From Nitrosomonas eutropha (GTDB lineage: Bacteria > Pseudomonadota > Gammaproteobacteria > Burkholderiales > Nitrosomonadaceae), in the NCBI RefSeq assembly GCF_003201195.1, contig NZ_QICQ01000007.1:29585-93584 (forward strand): 64,000 nucleotides of DNA. The letters run 5' to 3'. This document shows, piece by piece, positions 1 to 6,868 of the stretch. The notes below the pieces were generated by a model. It saw only the letters and a list, made by a program, of their open reading frames with translations, made no database searches and was not told the origin of the DNA. The stretch's first letter is position 1; the number at the start of each line of letters is the position of its first letter. A program made the translations under genes and the position numbers.

Positions 1-203
1 TTGATAGCACGAAACGCGGATGGGCTGTTGTGATGCCGGAGATCAGTGAAGAACGTGTAAAACTTCACCTGGATTCCACGATAGATCGGCGCAAACTTCA
101 CGAAAAAGACAGATTTAAGGGGTCTGCTACAGTTATATTTAAACTCGATAAGAAATATAAAAAACTACCAAAGCTCGTTCTTCTACGAGAAATCATTGAA
201 TAA
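1..203 (+). CDS. C-terminal end of an unidentified protein (partial)
   Basis: The third frame is open from base 3 to a TAA at 201-203, giving 66 residues of a protein that begins left of the window. The tail is rich in lysine, arginine and leucine, and contains a stretch of alternating hydrophobic and charged residues near SATVIFKLDKKYKKLPKL. I do not recognise a family. It is on the plus strand, opposite to the cargo genes that follow. Two hairpins about 260 bases downstream may end its transcript. It could also be chance reading, since only the tail is visible. Confidence 0.45.
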   Translation, partial: DSTKRGWAVVMPEISEERVKLHLDSTIDRRKLHEKDRFKGSATVIFKLDKKYKKLPKLVLLREIIE

Positions 204-462
204 ATTGCATCAGCACATCTAGTAACTATCTGTTGGGCCGCGTTGATCTCGAAACCATAAAAACTAAATACCCCTTACCCAGCATCCATGGTTATCCCAT
301 TGTTTTTATTAATGAATTAATAAGATAGATTTATCGGAAGGAATCTTTCATGCTTGAGTATTTGAGTCAAGATGGCAGACGAGATAGTTAATAGAAGGCC
401 AGTGGGATGTGTAGGGTGTAGTCCTGAGGATGGTTTGATTAGCGATGAAATGAAAGGCCCTA

Positions 463-488
463 CCATTCCGAGGGTATCCTCGGGATGG
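463..488. other. Perfectly folding hairpin in a non-coding stretch (204-634)
   Basis: The arms CCATTCCGAGG (463-473) and CCTCGGGATGG (478-488) pair over 11 bp with one G-U and a four-base loop. It lies 13 bases before a second hairpin with a T-rich tail. The whole stretch 204-634 otherwise holds no gene I can support. The pair of hairpins could be the end of the upstream plus-strand transcript or part of a small RNA. Confidence 0.5.
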
Positions 489-501
489 TGGATAACAGAA
501 A

Positions 502-530
502 GCCCGCACTAGGCGGGCCTTGTTATTTGT
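502..530 (+). terminator. Rho-independent-like terminator
   Basis: GCCCGC (502-507) and GCGGGC (513-518) form a short GC-rich stem with a five-base loop, followed by CTTGTTATTTGTT. The T tract is interrupted, so termination may be partial. The orientation suits the plus-strand gene that ends at 203. Confidence 0.5.
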
Positions 531-649
531 TAAGTGGGGGAGGGAACGAGCCGTTAGCTATTCTTTATAGGCATGCAGGTTTATTAATTAAGTAGAAAGA
601 TTTAGCTTGAGTACTAAACATATGTTGACTATAATTGATTCCAACACGG

Positions 650-684
650 CCCACCCAGCAGCACCAGGGGTGGGTTTTCTTTTT
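650..684 (+). terminator. Rho-independent terminator
   Basis: CCCACCC (650-656) pairs with GGGTGGG (668-674) across an 11-base loop, and is followed by TTTTCTTTTT (675-684). It reads in the plus direction and lies just before the remnant of an Abi-like gene, which it would shield from upstream transcription. Confidence 0.6.
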
Positions 685-691
685 CCTGGCT

Positions 692-829
692 ATATCAACG
701 TACAACAAGCCCTATCTTACTTTTGAGCAGCAACTGGATTTGCTGAAGAGTCGGGGATTGTCCCTGAGAAATATGGGATTCCCGGATGGATGGGATACCC
801 ACCCCTTATGGATGCGTAAAAAAATTTAA
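692..829 (+). pseudogene. Remnant of an Abi-like (Abi_2 family) abortive-infection gene
   Basis: The frame reads STYNKPYLTFEQQLDLLKSR, which matches from memory the conserved N-terminal signature of Abi_2/AbiD/AbiF-type proteins (PYLTFEQQ.DLLKSRG). After about 25 residues it jumps to GLSLRNMGFPDGWDTHPLW, which resembles the C-terminal end of the same family (MGFP..W...PLW). The roughly 250 residues expected between are missing, so the gene has lost its middle in frame. The expected start codon also reads ATA instead of ATG. What is seen is the two motifs side by side; the family assignment rests on recall and was not searched. It is convergent with the nuclease gene and its stop overlaps that gene's end. 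Confidence 0.5.
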
Positions 830-1320
830 CCCGCCTTCCTCTGCTTGAATTTATTCTTCCGCCATAACCACGGTGGCACCCGTTCATTGTCTGGCAACTT
901 CCACAGTCCGCGACGATTAAGCCTTGCTTCGTGCTCGAGGCTGTAGAGCAACAGATCGTTCGCATATTGCGGATATACCCAGGCTGCACCACGCTTTACC
1001 ATCTCGGCATTGATGTTCACTCTATTCACATACACGCGTCCGACTTTGCGCTTGTAGCGATCGGTAGCTTCCACTTCGATAGTAGCGGTCTTGCCGAAAG
1101 CAAGATCTGATAATTCCTGTTTGGCTTTGGTGCCGTAGGGTTGTTTCGATTCCGGGGTGTCTATCCCGGCCATGCGAATCTTAATCTGTTTCTTGCTGCT
1201 ATCGAGTATGGTTAGCGTATCGCCATCAGAGATTGCCACGACACGGCCAGTGAGCTGCTCTGCCTGCAAGGGCAGGGCGACAATGAATATCGCCAGGAAG
1301 AGGATCTTTTTGAGGTTCAT
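826..1320 (-). CDS. Secreted staphylococcal-nuclease-like (thermonuclease family) protein
   Basis: Predicted 164-residue nuclease that would cut DNA or RNA outside the cytoplasm. Residues 1-20 form a signal peptide (charged MNLKK, a hydrophobic core, then PLQA before EQ). The SNase fold follows: a DGDTLTI strand pair, the active-site segment IRMAGIDTPES with arginine and the Asp/Glu residues, and DRYKRKVGRVYV carrying the second arginine. Length fits the family. The start at 1320 is chosen because it begins the signal peptide and overlaps by four bases (ATGA) the stop of the upstream membrane-protein gene, so the two should be translationally coupled. Close relatives are common on plasmids and phages. 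Function beyond nuclease is not known. Confidence 0.85.
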   Translation of the reverse strand: MNLKKILFLAIFIVALPLQAEQLTGRVVAISDGDTLTILDSSKKQIKIRMAGIDTPESKQPYGTKAKQELSDLAFGKTATIEVEATDRYKRKVGRVYVNRVNINAEMVKRGAAWVYPQYANDLLLYSLEHEARLNRRGLWKLPDNERVPPWLWRKNKFKQRKAG

Positions 1321-1514
1321 GAGATAGGTGTGAAATATATCCAGTATACCCACATGCAAATTGCTGTAACTATTCCGAATATTGCTTTGCGCTGTTGAGT
1401 TGTTCTGCCGATCATCATTGCAAGGGGAATAGCAATGGCTGCGGTGATTATGAATGCGGTAATAAATGAGTGCACCCAGGGGGAAATTATTTCTGCGATA
1501 TTTAATTTTGTCAT
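1317..1514 (-). CDS. Small two-helix membrane protein upstream of the nuclease
   Basis: A 65-residue protein with two likely membrane helices, roughly residues 14-35 (a run of I, T, A, F and L) and 43-61 (ending in MWVYWIYF), joined by a short basic loop GRTTQQRK. The start is taken at MTKLNIAEI; an upstream in-frame start exists but adds a sequence of poor quality. The stop overlaps the nuclease start in ATGA, which is the main reason to believe the gene is real. No family recognised. It may help export, anchor or restrain the nuclease, but that is only suggested by the coupling. Confidence 0.6.
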   Translation of the reverse strand: MTKLNIAEIISPWVHSFITAFIITAAIAIPLAMMIGRTTQQRKAIFGIVTAICMWVYWIYFTPIS

Positions 1515-1760
1515 CCACTTGTATCGGTAGTGGCTATGCTGATCTTTAAGTGTTTTTACTACAAGCAATGCAAATCAGCAGGGTGTATACGATTTCATAC
1601 TTATCCCCGAAAACCTTGAGTGATTCTGTGGATAACTGCTTTAAGGTACTGGTTGCGCAGGAAAGATGGGGATGGTTAATGATTGATCAAACTACTCTCC
1701 GCTTTTAACAACGCTGCCTGCAACAAATGCTGCAATGAGCTCAGTATCTTCATCAAGCAA

Positions 1761-2093
1761 TCAACAACGCCCCTTTTTTGCTTGACCAGGAGGGCAATGA
1801 TATCCAGGGTTTATATTGCCTGGATAAACATTATTGCTCGGGTAAATCGGGTATCCATGTTGAGGGTAATTATCATGTTGATGATGGTCTGGTTTTGTAG
1901 TGATTGCAGTACCCGCTGACGCTCCCAAGGCACCCCCTATAATTGCGCCGCTACGACCACCAAGCTCATTTCCCAGCGCAGCTCCAGCAGCTCCTCCGAT
2001 TGCCCCGCCAACGGCCGCATCCAGGGTGGAGTTATCAGCGCCAGCTTCCATGGCAACAACTACTAGTATCGGTAAGAAGTATTTTAAATTCAT
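1761..2093 (-). CDS. Secreted glycine-zipper protein
   Basis: A 110-residue protein with an N-terminal signal peptide (MNLKYFLPILVVVAMEAGA) followed by a glycine-zipper block at about residues 25-65, with repeated GGxxGxxxG spacing (GGAIGGAAGAALGNELGG, then GAIIGGALGA). The C-terminal 40 residues are rich in His, Pro, Tyr and Asn and end in two cysteines. Glycine-zipper proteins of this type insert in or span the envelope, but no specific role can be given. The start at MNLKYF was preferred to one eight codons upstream because it begins the signal peptide. Spaced well away from its neighbours, so probably transcribed alone. Confidence 0.7.
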   Translation of the reverse strand: MNLKYFLPILVVVAMEAGADNSTLDAAVGGAIGGAAGAALGNELGGRSGAIIGGALGASAGTAITTKPDHHQHDNYPQHGYPIYPSNNVYPGNINPGYHCPPGQAKKGRC

Positions 2094-2325
2094 GTGTTTG
2101 TCCCAAAAAGTTAACAATACAAGATATGTTTGACACTCAACTGATCAAAGGTAGAACGCTGGTTGGCCAAACCAAGAAGAGTGAGGATAGGGAGCAGACT
2201 CTACAATGCTATGTGTATTTGTACAATAACCTGTTGCTACAGTAGCACTGCAGAGTAAAACGAAGTGGGATGTAGTAGGTAGATATGATCATCAAAACTA
2301 GAACACCCCTAATACAAGCAAGGCA

Positions 2326-2754
2326 TTATTTACAGTTTGGACTATCGACCAATTGACCATTGCAGTTTGTAACTTGGTTTTGATAACCGCTATAGCTGAT
2401 AGTAGAAGGGGTTTTTGACCAGCTACCATCACTTTTTTGACAAGTTGCGGTCAGTTTGTTATTAGCTATAGACGCATCCTTGCAAGTTCTTGCAAAAGAG
2501 CCGGTGGCACCCGTGCATACCAAGTTGCCATCGACATTGCTGACGTTTCCTACGCAAGAAGTTGCAAACGGTAGTTCAGTATTATTTTTTGAGCCATTGA
2601 AGCGGGTACAGCTTGCGGTCAATGTTTCCCCATTCAGAGCAATATTTGTGCAGGTCTTCTGGTACGACCCTTCAGGATTCGCTGCAAAAGCAGATGCTTG
2701 AAACGCAAATGACAGAAGAAATAAAGTGACTACCGAAATGATGTTTCTAATCAT
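2326..2754 (-). CDS. Secreted cyanovirin-N homology (CVNH) lectin
   Basis: A 142-residue secreted protein. Residues 1-24 are a signal peptide ending ASAFA. The mature part has two tandem CVNH repeats: the first from GSYQKTC to NVDGNLVC, the second from GSFARTCKD to the C terminus, each with paired cysteines and the typical L.A.C pattern. CVNH proteins bind mannose-rich or related glycans; bacterial members usually have unknown targets. The start at 2754 has a GAGG ribosome site eight bases before the ATG. It lies in the cargo part of the prophage region, with a 400-base spacer on its upstream side, so it may be a lysogenic-conversion gene. Function in the host is unknown. Confidence 0.85.
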   Translation of the reverse strand: MIRNIISVVTLFLLSFAFQASAFAANPEGSYQKTCTNIALNGETLTASCTRFNGSKNNTELPFATSCVGNVSNVDGNLVCTGATGSFARTCKDASIANNKLTATCQKSDGSWSKTPSTISYSGYQNQVTNCNGQLVDSPNCK

Positions 2755-3023
2755 TATAAAACCTCGATTAAATTTAGTTATGAAAAGAACTCTAATATGA
2801 GGCTGACTAACAAACCTCATCCATCGTAGCGGATGAATTTAAATTTACTTTAGAAGAATTTTATATTTTGAATTGCTACAAGTTGCAAACAATAGGTGGG
2901 GGGGAGATCAGTCGTGGATGTGGGATGTAGAATTTAGCTTTTATAAAGGTAACGCCGAAAAAATTTTGCTTAAGTTCGTTGAGGCTCTGTCGTTAACTGT
3001 ACCTCATCTTTTGAAGTCTTTTG

Positions 3024-3047
3024 CCCGCCGTCACTGGCGGGTTTTTT
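3024..3047 (+). terminator. Orphan plus-strand terminator in a non-coding stretch (2755-3161)
   Basis: CCCGCC (3024-3029) pairs with GGCGGG (3036-3041), followed by TTTTTT. It reads in the plus direction although every neighbouring gene is on the minus strand, so no known transcript ends here. The rest of 2755-3161 has no gene I can support; a short plus-strand RNA ending here is possible. Confidence 0.6.
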
Positions 3048-3161
3048 ATGGGGAGTCAGAATTCCTCGCTTGGCTTTCTACTTTGTATCTCATATATTGA
3101 GTTTTGTGCTACACAACATGCGTTGTATCACTTTCATGCACTTCAAAATACTTTTCTGCCT

Positions 3162-3572
3162 TCAGCCATATTTGAATATTTTTAGCATGATGTGTGTTAC
3201 TCGTATGAATGTGAATAATGAACATACAGCAACCCATATCCATAGCACAGAGAAATAGTATTTCGATGTGTCAATGAAAAATCCAGTAATATTTAAACTA
3301 CAAAATAAAAGATTGACCCAAATTGCTGTAGCTATATATGAGACTAGATCATGGATATAGCCACTTTTCTTTAAATCATCAATTATTGGCGATCTCATAC
3401 TCATAAGAATCGCTTTGCTTGTTGCAAGAAATCCGACAAATATTCCAGATACTGTGAGAGTGGAAGATAAAATTGAATCTTTTTCAGGGAATGGAGCACC
3501 TATTTGCAGCCAGAAGAAAGAGAAAATGGCGGCAAAGATGAATGGATAAGTTCTTTCAAATAGAAGTGCCAT
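3162..3572 (-). CDS. Four-helix membrane protein, last gene of the protease operon
   Basis: A 136-residue protein with four predicted membrane helices, at about residues 8-26, 35-57, 72-98 and 106-130. The loop after helix 2 is basic (SMRSPIIDDLKKSGY). No family recognised. It starts four bases after the stop of the 182-residue membrane gene, so it belongs to the same operon, which begins with the SDH-type protease at 5697. It may be a pore, anchor or protease substrate of that system; none of this can be read from the sequence itself. A minus-strand terminator was not found behind it. Confidence 0.7.
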   Translation of the reverse strand: MALLFERTYPFIFAAIFSFFWLQIGAPFPEKDSILSSTLTVSGIFVGFLATSKAILMSMRSPIIDDLKKSGYIHDLVSYIATAIWVNLLFCSLNITGFFIDTSKYYFSVLWIWVAVCSLFTFIRVTHIMLKIFKYG

Positions 3573-3576
3573 TATT

Positions 3577-4125
3577 TCATTCTAATTTGCCGTGTGCATA
3601 AGCTGTTGCATTAATTTTATCCAGATAATTCCGAGAACATTTCATGAATTTCTCCAAATTCATCCTGAGAAAAATAAAAGAAACCAGCGGCACTACAACA
3701 GTGATCACTAACACCGGAGAAGACATTATTAGATGACGAATGACGTGATAATTCATTTTCACGTAATAGGATTTTATTAGTTGTTTTTGTGTTTCTGTAT
3801 TCTTAGCAACTGTTTCTTCAAGTTTATTACTGAATGTGGTGGGGATTTTTGCTTTCTTCACAAAAAATGTTAAGAAAATAGCCTGCCAGATGTTCAGTTT
3901 GTGCCCGAATTGAATGAACCCATTCATAGATGAACGTAGCATCATATAAGATGGATCATTGAATCCAATTTTCCCGTTCCGGGCATCATCAAATAATTGA
4001 TCACGCAGGATAAACATCTTTTGCCTGAATGAATCAATATAATAATCAGGGAAAAGCCACAGGATTAACCCAAGCAATATTAATATCGTGGCGAGTGAAA
4101 ACAATCCAATTATTTCATTCATCAT
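3577..4125 (-). CDS. Membrane protein, third membrane component of the protease operon
   Basis: A 182-residue protein. One helix spans about residues 5-26, a shorter hydrophobic patch lies near 80-92 (IWQAIFLTFFV), and a strong helix spans about 133-156. Between them are charged cytoplasm-like segments including KLEETVAKNTETQKQLIK. No known family. Its ATG overlaps the stop of the upstream coiled-coil gene in ATGA, and its own stop lies four bases before the next gene, so translation of all three membrane proteins is probably coupled and their amounts matched. That spacing suggests they form one complex. Confidence 0.7.
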   Translation of the reverse strand: MMNEIIGLFSLATILILLGLILWLFPDYYIDSFRQKMFILRDQLFDDARNGKIGFNDPSYMMLRSSMNGFIQFGHKLNIWQAIFLTFFVKKAKIPTTFSNKLEETVAKNTETQKQLIKSYYVKMNYHVIRHLIMSSPVLVITVVVPLVSFIFLRMNLEKFMKCSRNYLDKINATAYAHGKLE

Positions 4126-4526
4126 CTATCCTCCAGTCTGGTATCTCCTCGTTTTGTGAGGTTGCTGGAAGATCGGTTTTGATCTACATCTTTTTCAAGT
4201 TCCGTAATCCTGGTTTGCAGCCTCTCAATCGTATCTTTTCTTAATTTTCTTTGGAGAAATCCGTAAATAGTCCCTCCAACTCCAACTAAAGCCATTAATT
4301 TTGATAAAAGCTCCAGCTCAAACAGTACGCTGATCGCTATATCGGCAGATGTGTTTTTGCCTGAAATCGATATTATCGAAAGGTACACATAGTATGTGAC
4401 AAATGCAATGACACTCCATTTGATGAGGTATGTTATCAACTGCACACATACATCTAATATTTTAGATAACTTCAGAAAGGATAGTTCAGCTTCCCGCATG
4501 TTCTTGCTTTTACTTTTTTGCTGCAT
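4122..4526 (-). CDS. Membrane-anchored coiled-coil protein of the protease operon
   Basis: A 134-residue protein with a basic N terminus (QQKSKSKNMREAE), two predicted helices at about residues 30-52 and 66-90, then a charged coiled coil at about 92-118 (RKDTIERLQTRITELEKDV) with leucine and isoleucine at heptad spacing. The tail is polar. The topology would place the coil in the cytoplasm, where it could dock a soluble partner such as the protease encoded upstream; that is inference. It overlaps the next gene by four bases. No family recognised. Confidence 0.7.
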   Translation of the reverse strand: MQQKSKSKNMREAELSFLKLSKILDVCVQLITYLIKWSVIAFVTYYVYLSIISISGKNTSADIAISVLFELELLSKLMALVGVGGTIYGFLQRKLRKDTIERLQTRITELEKDVDQNRSSSNLTKRGDTRLEDR

Positions 4527-4562
4527 ATCCGATGTTTTATTTCTTTGCTGAATTTTTTCTGA

Positions 4563-4835
4563 TTAAACCTTGTCATCCATTGCTGATAGCAGGAGGCATG
4601 CTGTCGATTTAGATTGGGATGAGCTATTACCAGCTCCCTCATTGTCTTGAGAGTGTCTTGGATCTGTTATATGTGATACATACCGAGATTGATTCAATTT
4701 TATAGACTTGAATAGATCTTTATTGACTTGAGCATGAATCATTTTGCTTGTCGCTCTTGCCTTCATATTTTGAAGATTCATCAATTCCTTCACTTCCTGT
4801 TTTGATTCCTGACTCATTAATTGTTTCAGTCTCAT
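4563..4835 (-). CDS. Small basic protein overlapping the protease gene end
   Basis: An open frame of up to 90 residues, rich in K, Q, S and N, without membrane helices or a recognised domain. The start at 4835 has a good ribosome site (GAGGGAG four bases before ATGAGACTG), but it makes the gene overlap the protease gene by 116 bases in another frame. A shorter 59-residue form beginning at 4742 (MIHAQVNKD) would overlap by only 23 bases but has a weak ribosome site. The frame fills the gap between two genes of a tight operon, which favours a real gene. It could also be chance. Confidence 0.4.
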   Translation of the reverse strand: MRLKQLMSQESKQEVKELMNLQNMKARATSKMIHAQVNKDLFKSIKLNQSRYVSHITDPRHSQDNEGAGNSSSQSKSTACLLLSAMDDKV

Positions 4836-5697
4836 TGGCTCCCTCTGCTATCGGTTCAGCTTCCTTTTCCAGGATTTCTAGAAAATTGCAAACTATTGGG
4901 TTTTCTGAATATGGAACGTTTGGCAATAATCCAAGCGCCCATTTATATAACTCTATTGTTGTGGCGTCTGGCTTTTCAACACTTTTGAAGAGGGTGGAGG
5001 CTTCCTTTCTATCAATCACAAATCCATGTGATGGGTAGCCACTAACCAATCGAATTAATGAATCTGACGCTAGTGAATTAGTTACTTTATTTAACCGCCG
5101 CCCATAATCAAAAGCTATTTGAACGGCTCTTTGGTGCTCACCAAGAGTTACCGGATCTATTTTTGCGGCAATAGGTGCAATAAACCCATCTGCAAGTTTT
5201 GTGGCGATATCAGCTGCAAGTTTTGTTGTCAGTCCACTACCCCCGCGTATATCCATCAGATAGTTCCTAAATGAGACAAGTATCTGATTTTCTAGTGCGT
5301 TAATAGCTTGGATAATATTTAGGCCAGACATATTTTCAAATATTTCATCCGGCTTTGATAATTGTATATCTAACGGCCCTAGTTCACCTCTATCTCCAAA
5401 AATTAATTTGTGAGCCCCAATACATACAAGTGTTCCTGCAGACTTGCAAGCATCCGGTATCAGGATTTCAACTTTTTCAAAATGATGATTTAAAGCTCGT
5501 GCAATTCGATAGGCGGCATCAGGATCTCCACCATAAGTTACAAGTACTAGACAAATTTTTATTTTCTCATGCGGAATACTTTCTAAGACATTAGATATTT
5601 TCTTGTATCCCTCTCTGTTGATTCCACCGTAATATAGAACTACATCTCCCTCATATTTATCTAAAACTTCCTTTGTAATCATCATTTTTATTCTCAT
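4720..5697 (-). CDS. SDH-family (ClpP/SppA-fold) serine protease, first gene of a membrane-protein operon
   Basis: A 325-residue protein of the serine dehydrogenase proteinase family (SDH, crotonase/ClpP fold). Family hallmarks are TYGGDPDAAYRIA at about residues 54-66, ACKSAGTLVCIGAHKLIFG at 83-101 with the presumed Lys85-Ser86 catalytic pair, and GELGPLDIQL at 104-113. No signal peptide or helix is seen, so it acts in the cytoplasm. The last 50 residues are an acidic, serine-rich disordered tail. Members degrade membrane or unfolded proteins, but their targets are mostly unknown. It lies 79 bases downstream of the phage repressor gene on the same strand, and is followed by membrane proteins. 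The start may be at codon 1, 5 or 6; none has a strong ribosome site. Confidence 0.85.
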   Translation of the reverse strand: MRIKMMITKEVLDKYEGDVVLYYGGINREGYKKISNVLESIPHEKIKICLVLVTYGGDPDAAYRIARALNHHFEKVEILIPDACKSAGTLVCIGAHKLIFGDRGELGPLDIQLSKPDEIFENMSGLNIIQAINALENQILVSFRNYLMDIRGGSGLTTKLAADIATKLADGFIAPIAAKIDPVTLGEHQRAVQIAFDYGRRLNKVTNSLASDSLIRLVSGYPSHGFVIDRKEASTLFKSVEKPDATTIELYKWALGLLPNVPYSENPIVCNFLEILEKEAEPIAEGANETETINESGIKTGSEGIDESSKYEGKSDKQNDSCSSQ

Positions 5698-5776
5698 ACA
5701 AGATATTTACAAAGGATAAATACGGCATCCCCAGAGTCGAGTTTAGCTTTCCAGAACCACTACGGCCTAAGTCTCC

Positions 5777-6784
5777 TTAAAATTGCTCACTCTTCCAGAC
5801 CGTCAGTATTTTTCCGAACACCTCAAAGTCCATTCCTTCCACGATATCAAAGGGATCATAATCCGAGTTTTTCGATTTTGCCCGATAGATAACGCCACCA
5901 TCTGTTGTAGGTATGCGCTGGATAGTTTTGATGTAGCCGTGATTTCCTACCCGAAAGAAGTAAACCGCATCTGAATCTACTTCTGTCACCCCACGGTCCA
6001 TTAGAAGCGGATCGCCTGGGTTGAACATGGGTTGCATTGACGGTCCGAATCCGGTCACGATGCAAAGATTATTTACGCCAGTATGTCGCCTTACATTCAG
6101 TCGTAACCATTCATGATCAACGTGCCAACTTTTGATGACACCGACCATACCATCAAGTATCAGGCCATTACCCATTGAGCCACCGGCATCATACTGCGGG
6201 ATAACCACTTCATCAGGCTGAGGGGTACTGTCAAAAAAACTTACTCTGTGCGATGGCTGCGGGGTAGTGATGTCTAGACCAGGTTCTACGTTAGATTCAT
6301 TGAACCCGTGCATCTCAATATCAGATCGAGGCGAGTATTTCGGAAGTTTCCCTGTTAACAACCATTCAATACTGAATTTAGTTTTCGAGAGTGCCAACAG
6401 GGGCTTGGGTCCGAGTTTTGTTTGTCCAGAAAACCATTGCGAGACTAGTCCTTCTGACACATTGCAAAATTTCGCCAGTTCTCGTGGCGACTCTATTCTT
6501 AATTCCCGCATAACTTCAAGCAGGCGATCTCCTAATGTATCCATCACATCCATGTCTGGATCATCAGGGTCGATTGTTATCTCGCTACTAAGCCAGCCGG
6601 TTGGATAATTTGGCGCATAATTTTCTTCCATCTGCGCGGCCACTTTTTCGCCAAATGATTTTCTTCCAGCGATCATATCTCCCAGTTGTCTGTCTGGTTT
6701 TTTGAATTTCCTGCCTGCTACGGCCAGAGTGTATTTATCAACTAAGGCAGCAAGATTCTTCCTTCTTATTTCTGAAATATCCAT
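5777..6784 (-). CDS. CI-like prophage repressor with S24 (LexA-type) self-cleavage domain
   Basis: A 335-residue repressor that should hold the prophage silent. The N-terminal part has a helix-turn-helix-like segment (about residues 1-45) and a second, clear one at about 85-130 (ELAKFCNVSEGLVSQWFSG). The C-terminal S24 domain has the serine in GPSMQPMF and the lysine in GYIKTIQRI, the pair used for RecA-stimulated self-cleavage, so DNA damage should induce the phage. The start at 6784 (MDISEIRRKN) coincides with the predicted transcription start, which suggests a leaderless message as for lambda cI. It diverges from the YdaS-like gene, and the SDH-protease operon follows it. Confidence 0.9.
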   Translation of the reverse strand: MDISEIRRKNLAALVDKYTLAVAGRKFKKPDRQLGDMIAGRKSFGEKVAAQMEENYAPNYPTGWLSSEITIDPDDPDMDVMDTLGDRLLEVMRELRIESPRELAKFCNVSEGLVSQWFSGQTKLGPKPLLALSKTKFSIEWLLTGKLPKYSPRSDIEMHGFNESNVEPGLDITTPQPSHRVSFFDSTPQPDEVVIPQYDAGGSMGNGLILDGMVGVIKSWHVDHEWLRLNVRRHTGVNNLCIVTGFGPSMQPMFNPGDPLLMDRGVTEVDSDAVYFFRVGNHGYIKTIQRIPTTDGGVIYRAKSKNSDYDPFDIVEGMDFEVFGKILTVWKSEQF

Positions 6785-6819
6785 TTGTGCATTACACCAA
6801 ATGGTTAACATTCAGTAAA
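6784..6819 (-). promoter_or_regulatory. Repressor promoter giving a leaderless message
   Basis: On the minus strand TTTACT (6819-6814) and TGTAAT (6796-6791) are separated by 17 bases. A start seven bases after the -10 box falls exactly on the A of the repressor ATG at 6784, so the message would lack a 5' leader. A partial operator half (TACACCAA, 6793-6800) lies on the -10 box and could let the repressor control itself. Confidence 0.6.
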
Positions 6820-6833
6820 TGCACCGTACAGTG

Positions 6834-6868
6834 TTGACATATACACCACGTGGTGTATAGTTGCTCTA
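6834..6868 (+). promoter_or_regulatory. Rightward early promoter, leaderless for the YdaS/Cro-like gene
   Basis: TTGACA (6834-6839) and TATAGT (6856-6861) are spaced by 16 bases. The expected start seven bases beyond the -10 box is the A of the ATG at 6868. No ribosome site is present before that ATG, which fits a leaderless message. The spacer is filled by the main operator palindrome. Confidence 0.75.
6840..6859. promoter_or_regulatory. 20-bp perfect palindromic operator
   Basis: TATACACCACGTGGTGTATA is a perfect inverted repeat that fills the space between the -35 and -10 boxes of the rightward promoter. A repressor bound here would block RNA polymerase. Weaker related half-sites (TACACCA near 6793-6799 and GCACC near 6821-6825) suggest a graded set of operators, as in lambda. 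Confidence 0.8.

Noticed and set aside
1683..2245. Plus-strand frames opposite the glycine-zipper gene
   Set aside because: The minus-strand gene has a signal peptide and glycine-zipper pattern; the opposite frames are its shadow (long A/P runs).
2873..3100. Plus-strand frame of 75 residues before 3100
   Set aside because: It runs through the terminator at 3024-3047 and has no ribosome site, so it is unlikely to be translated as such.
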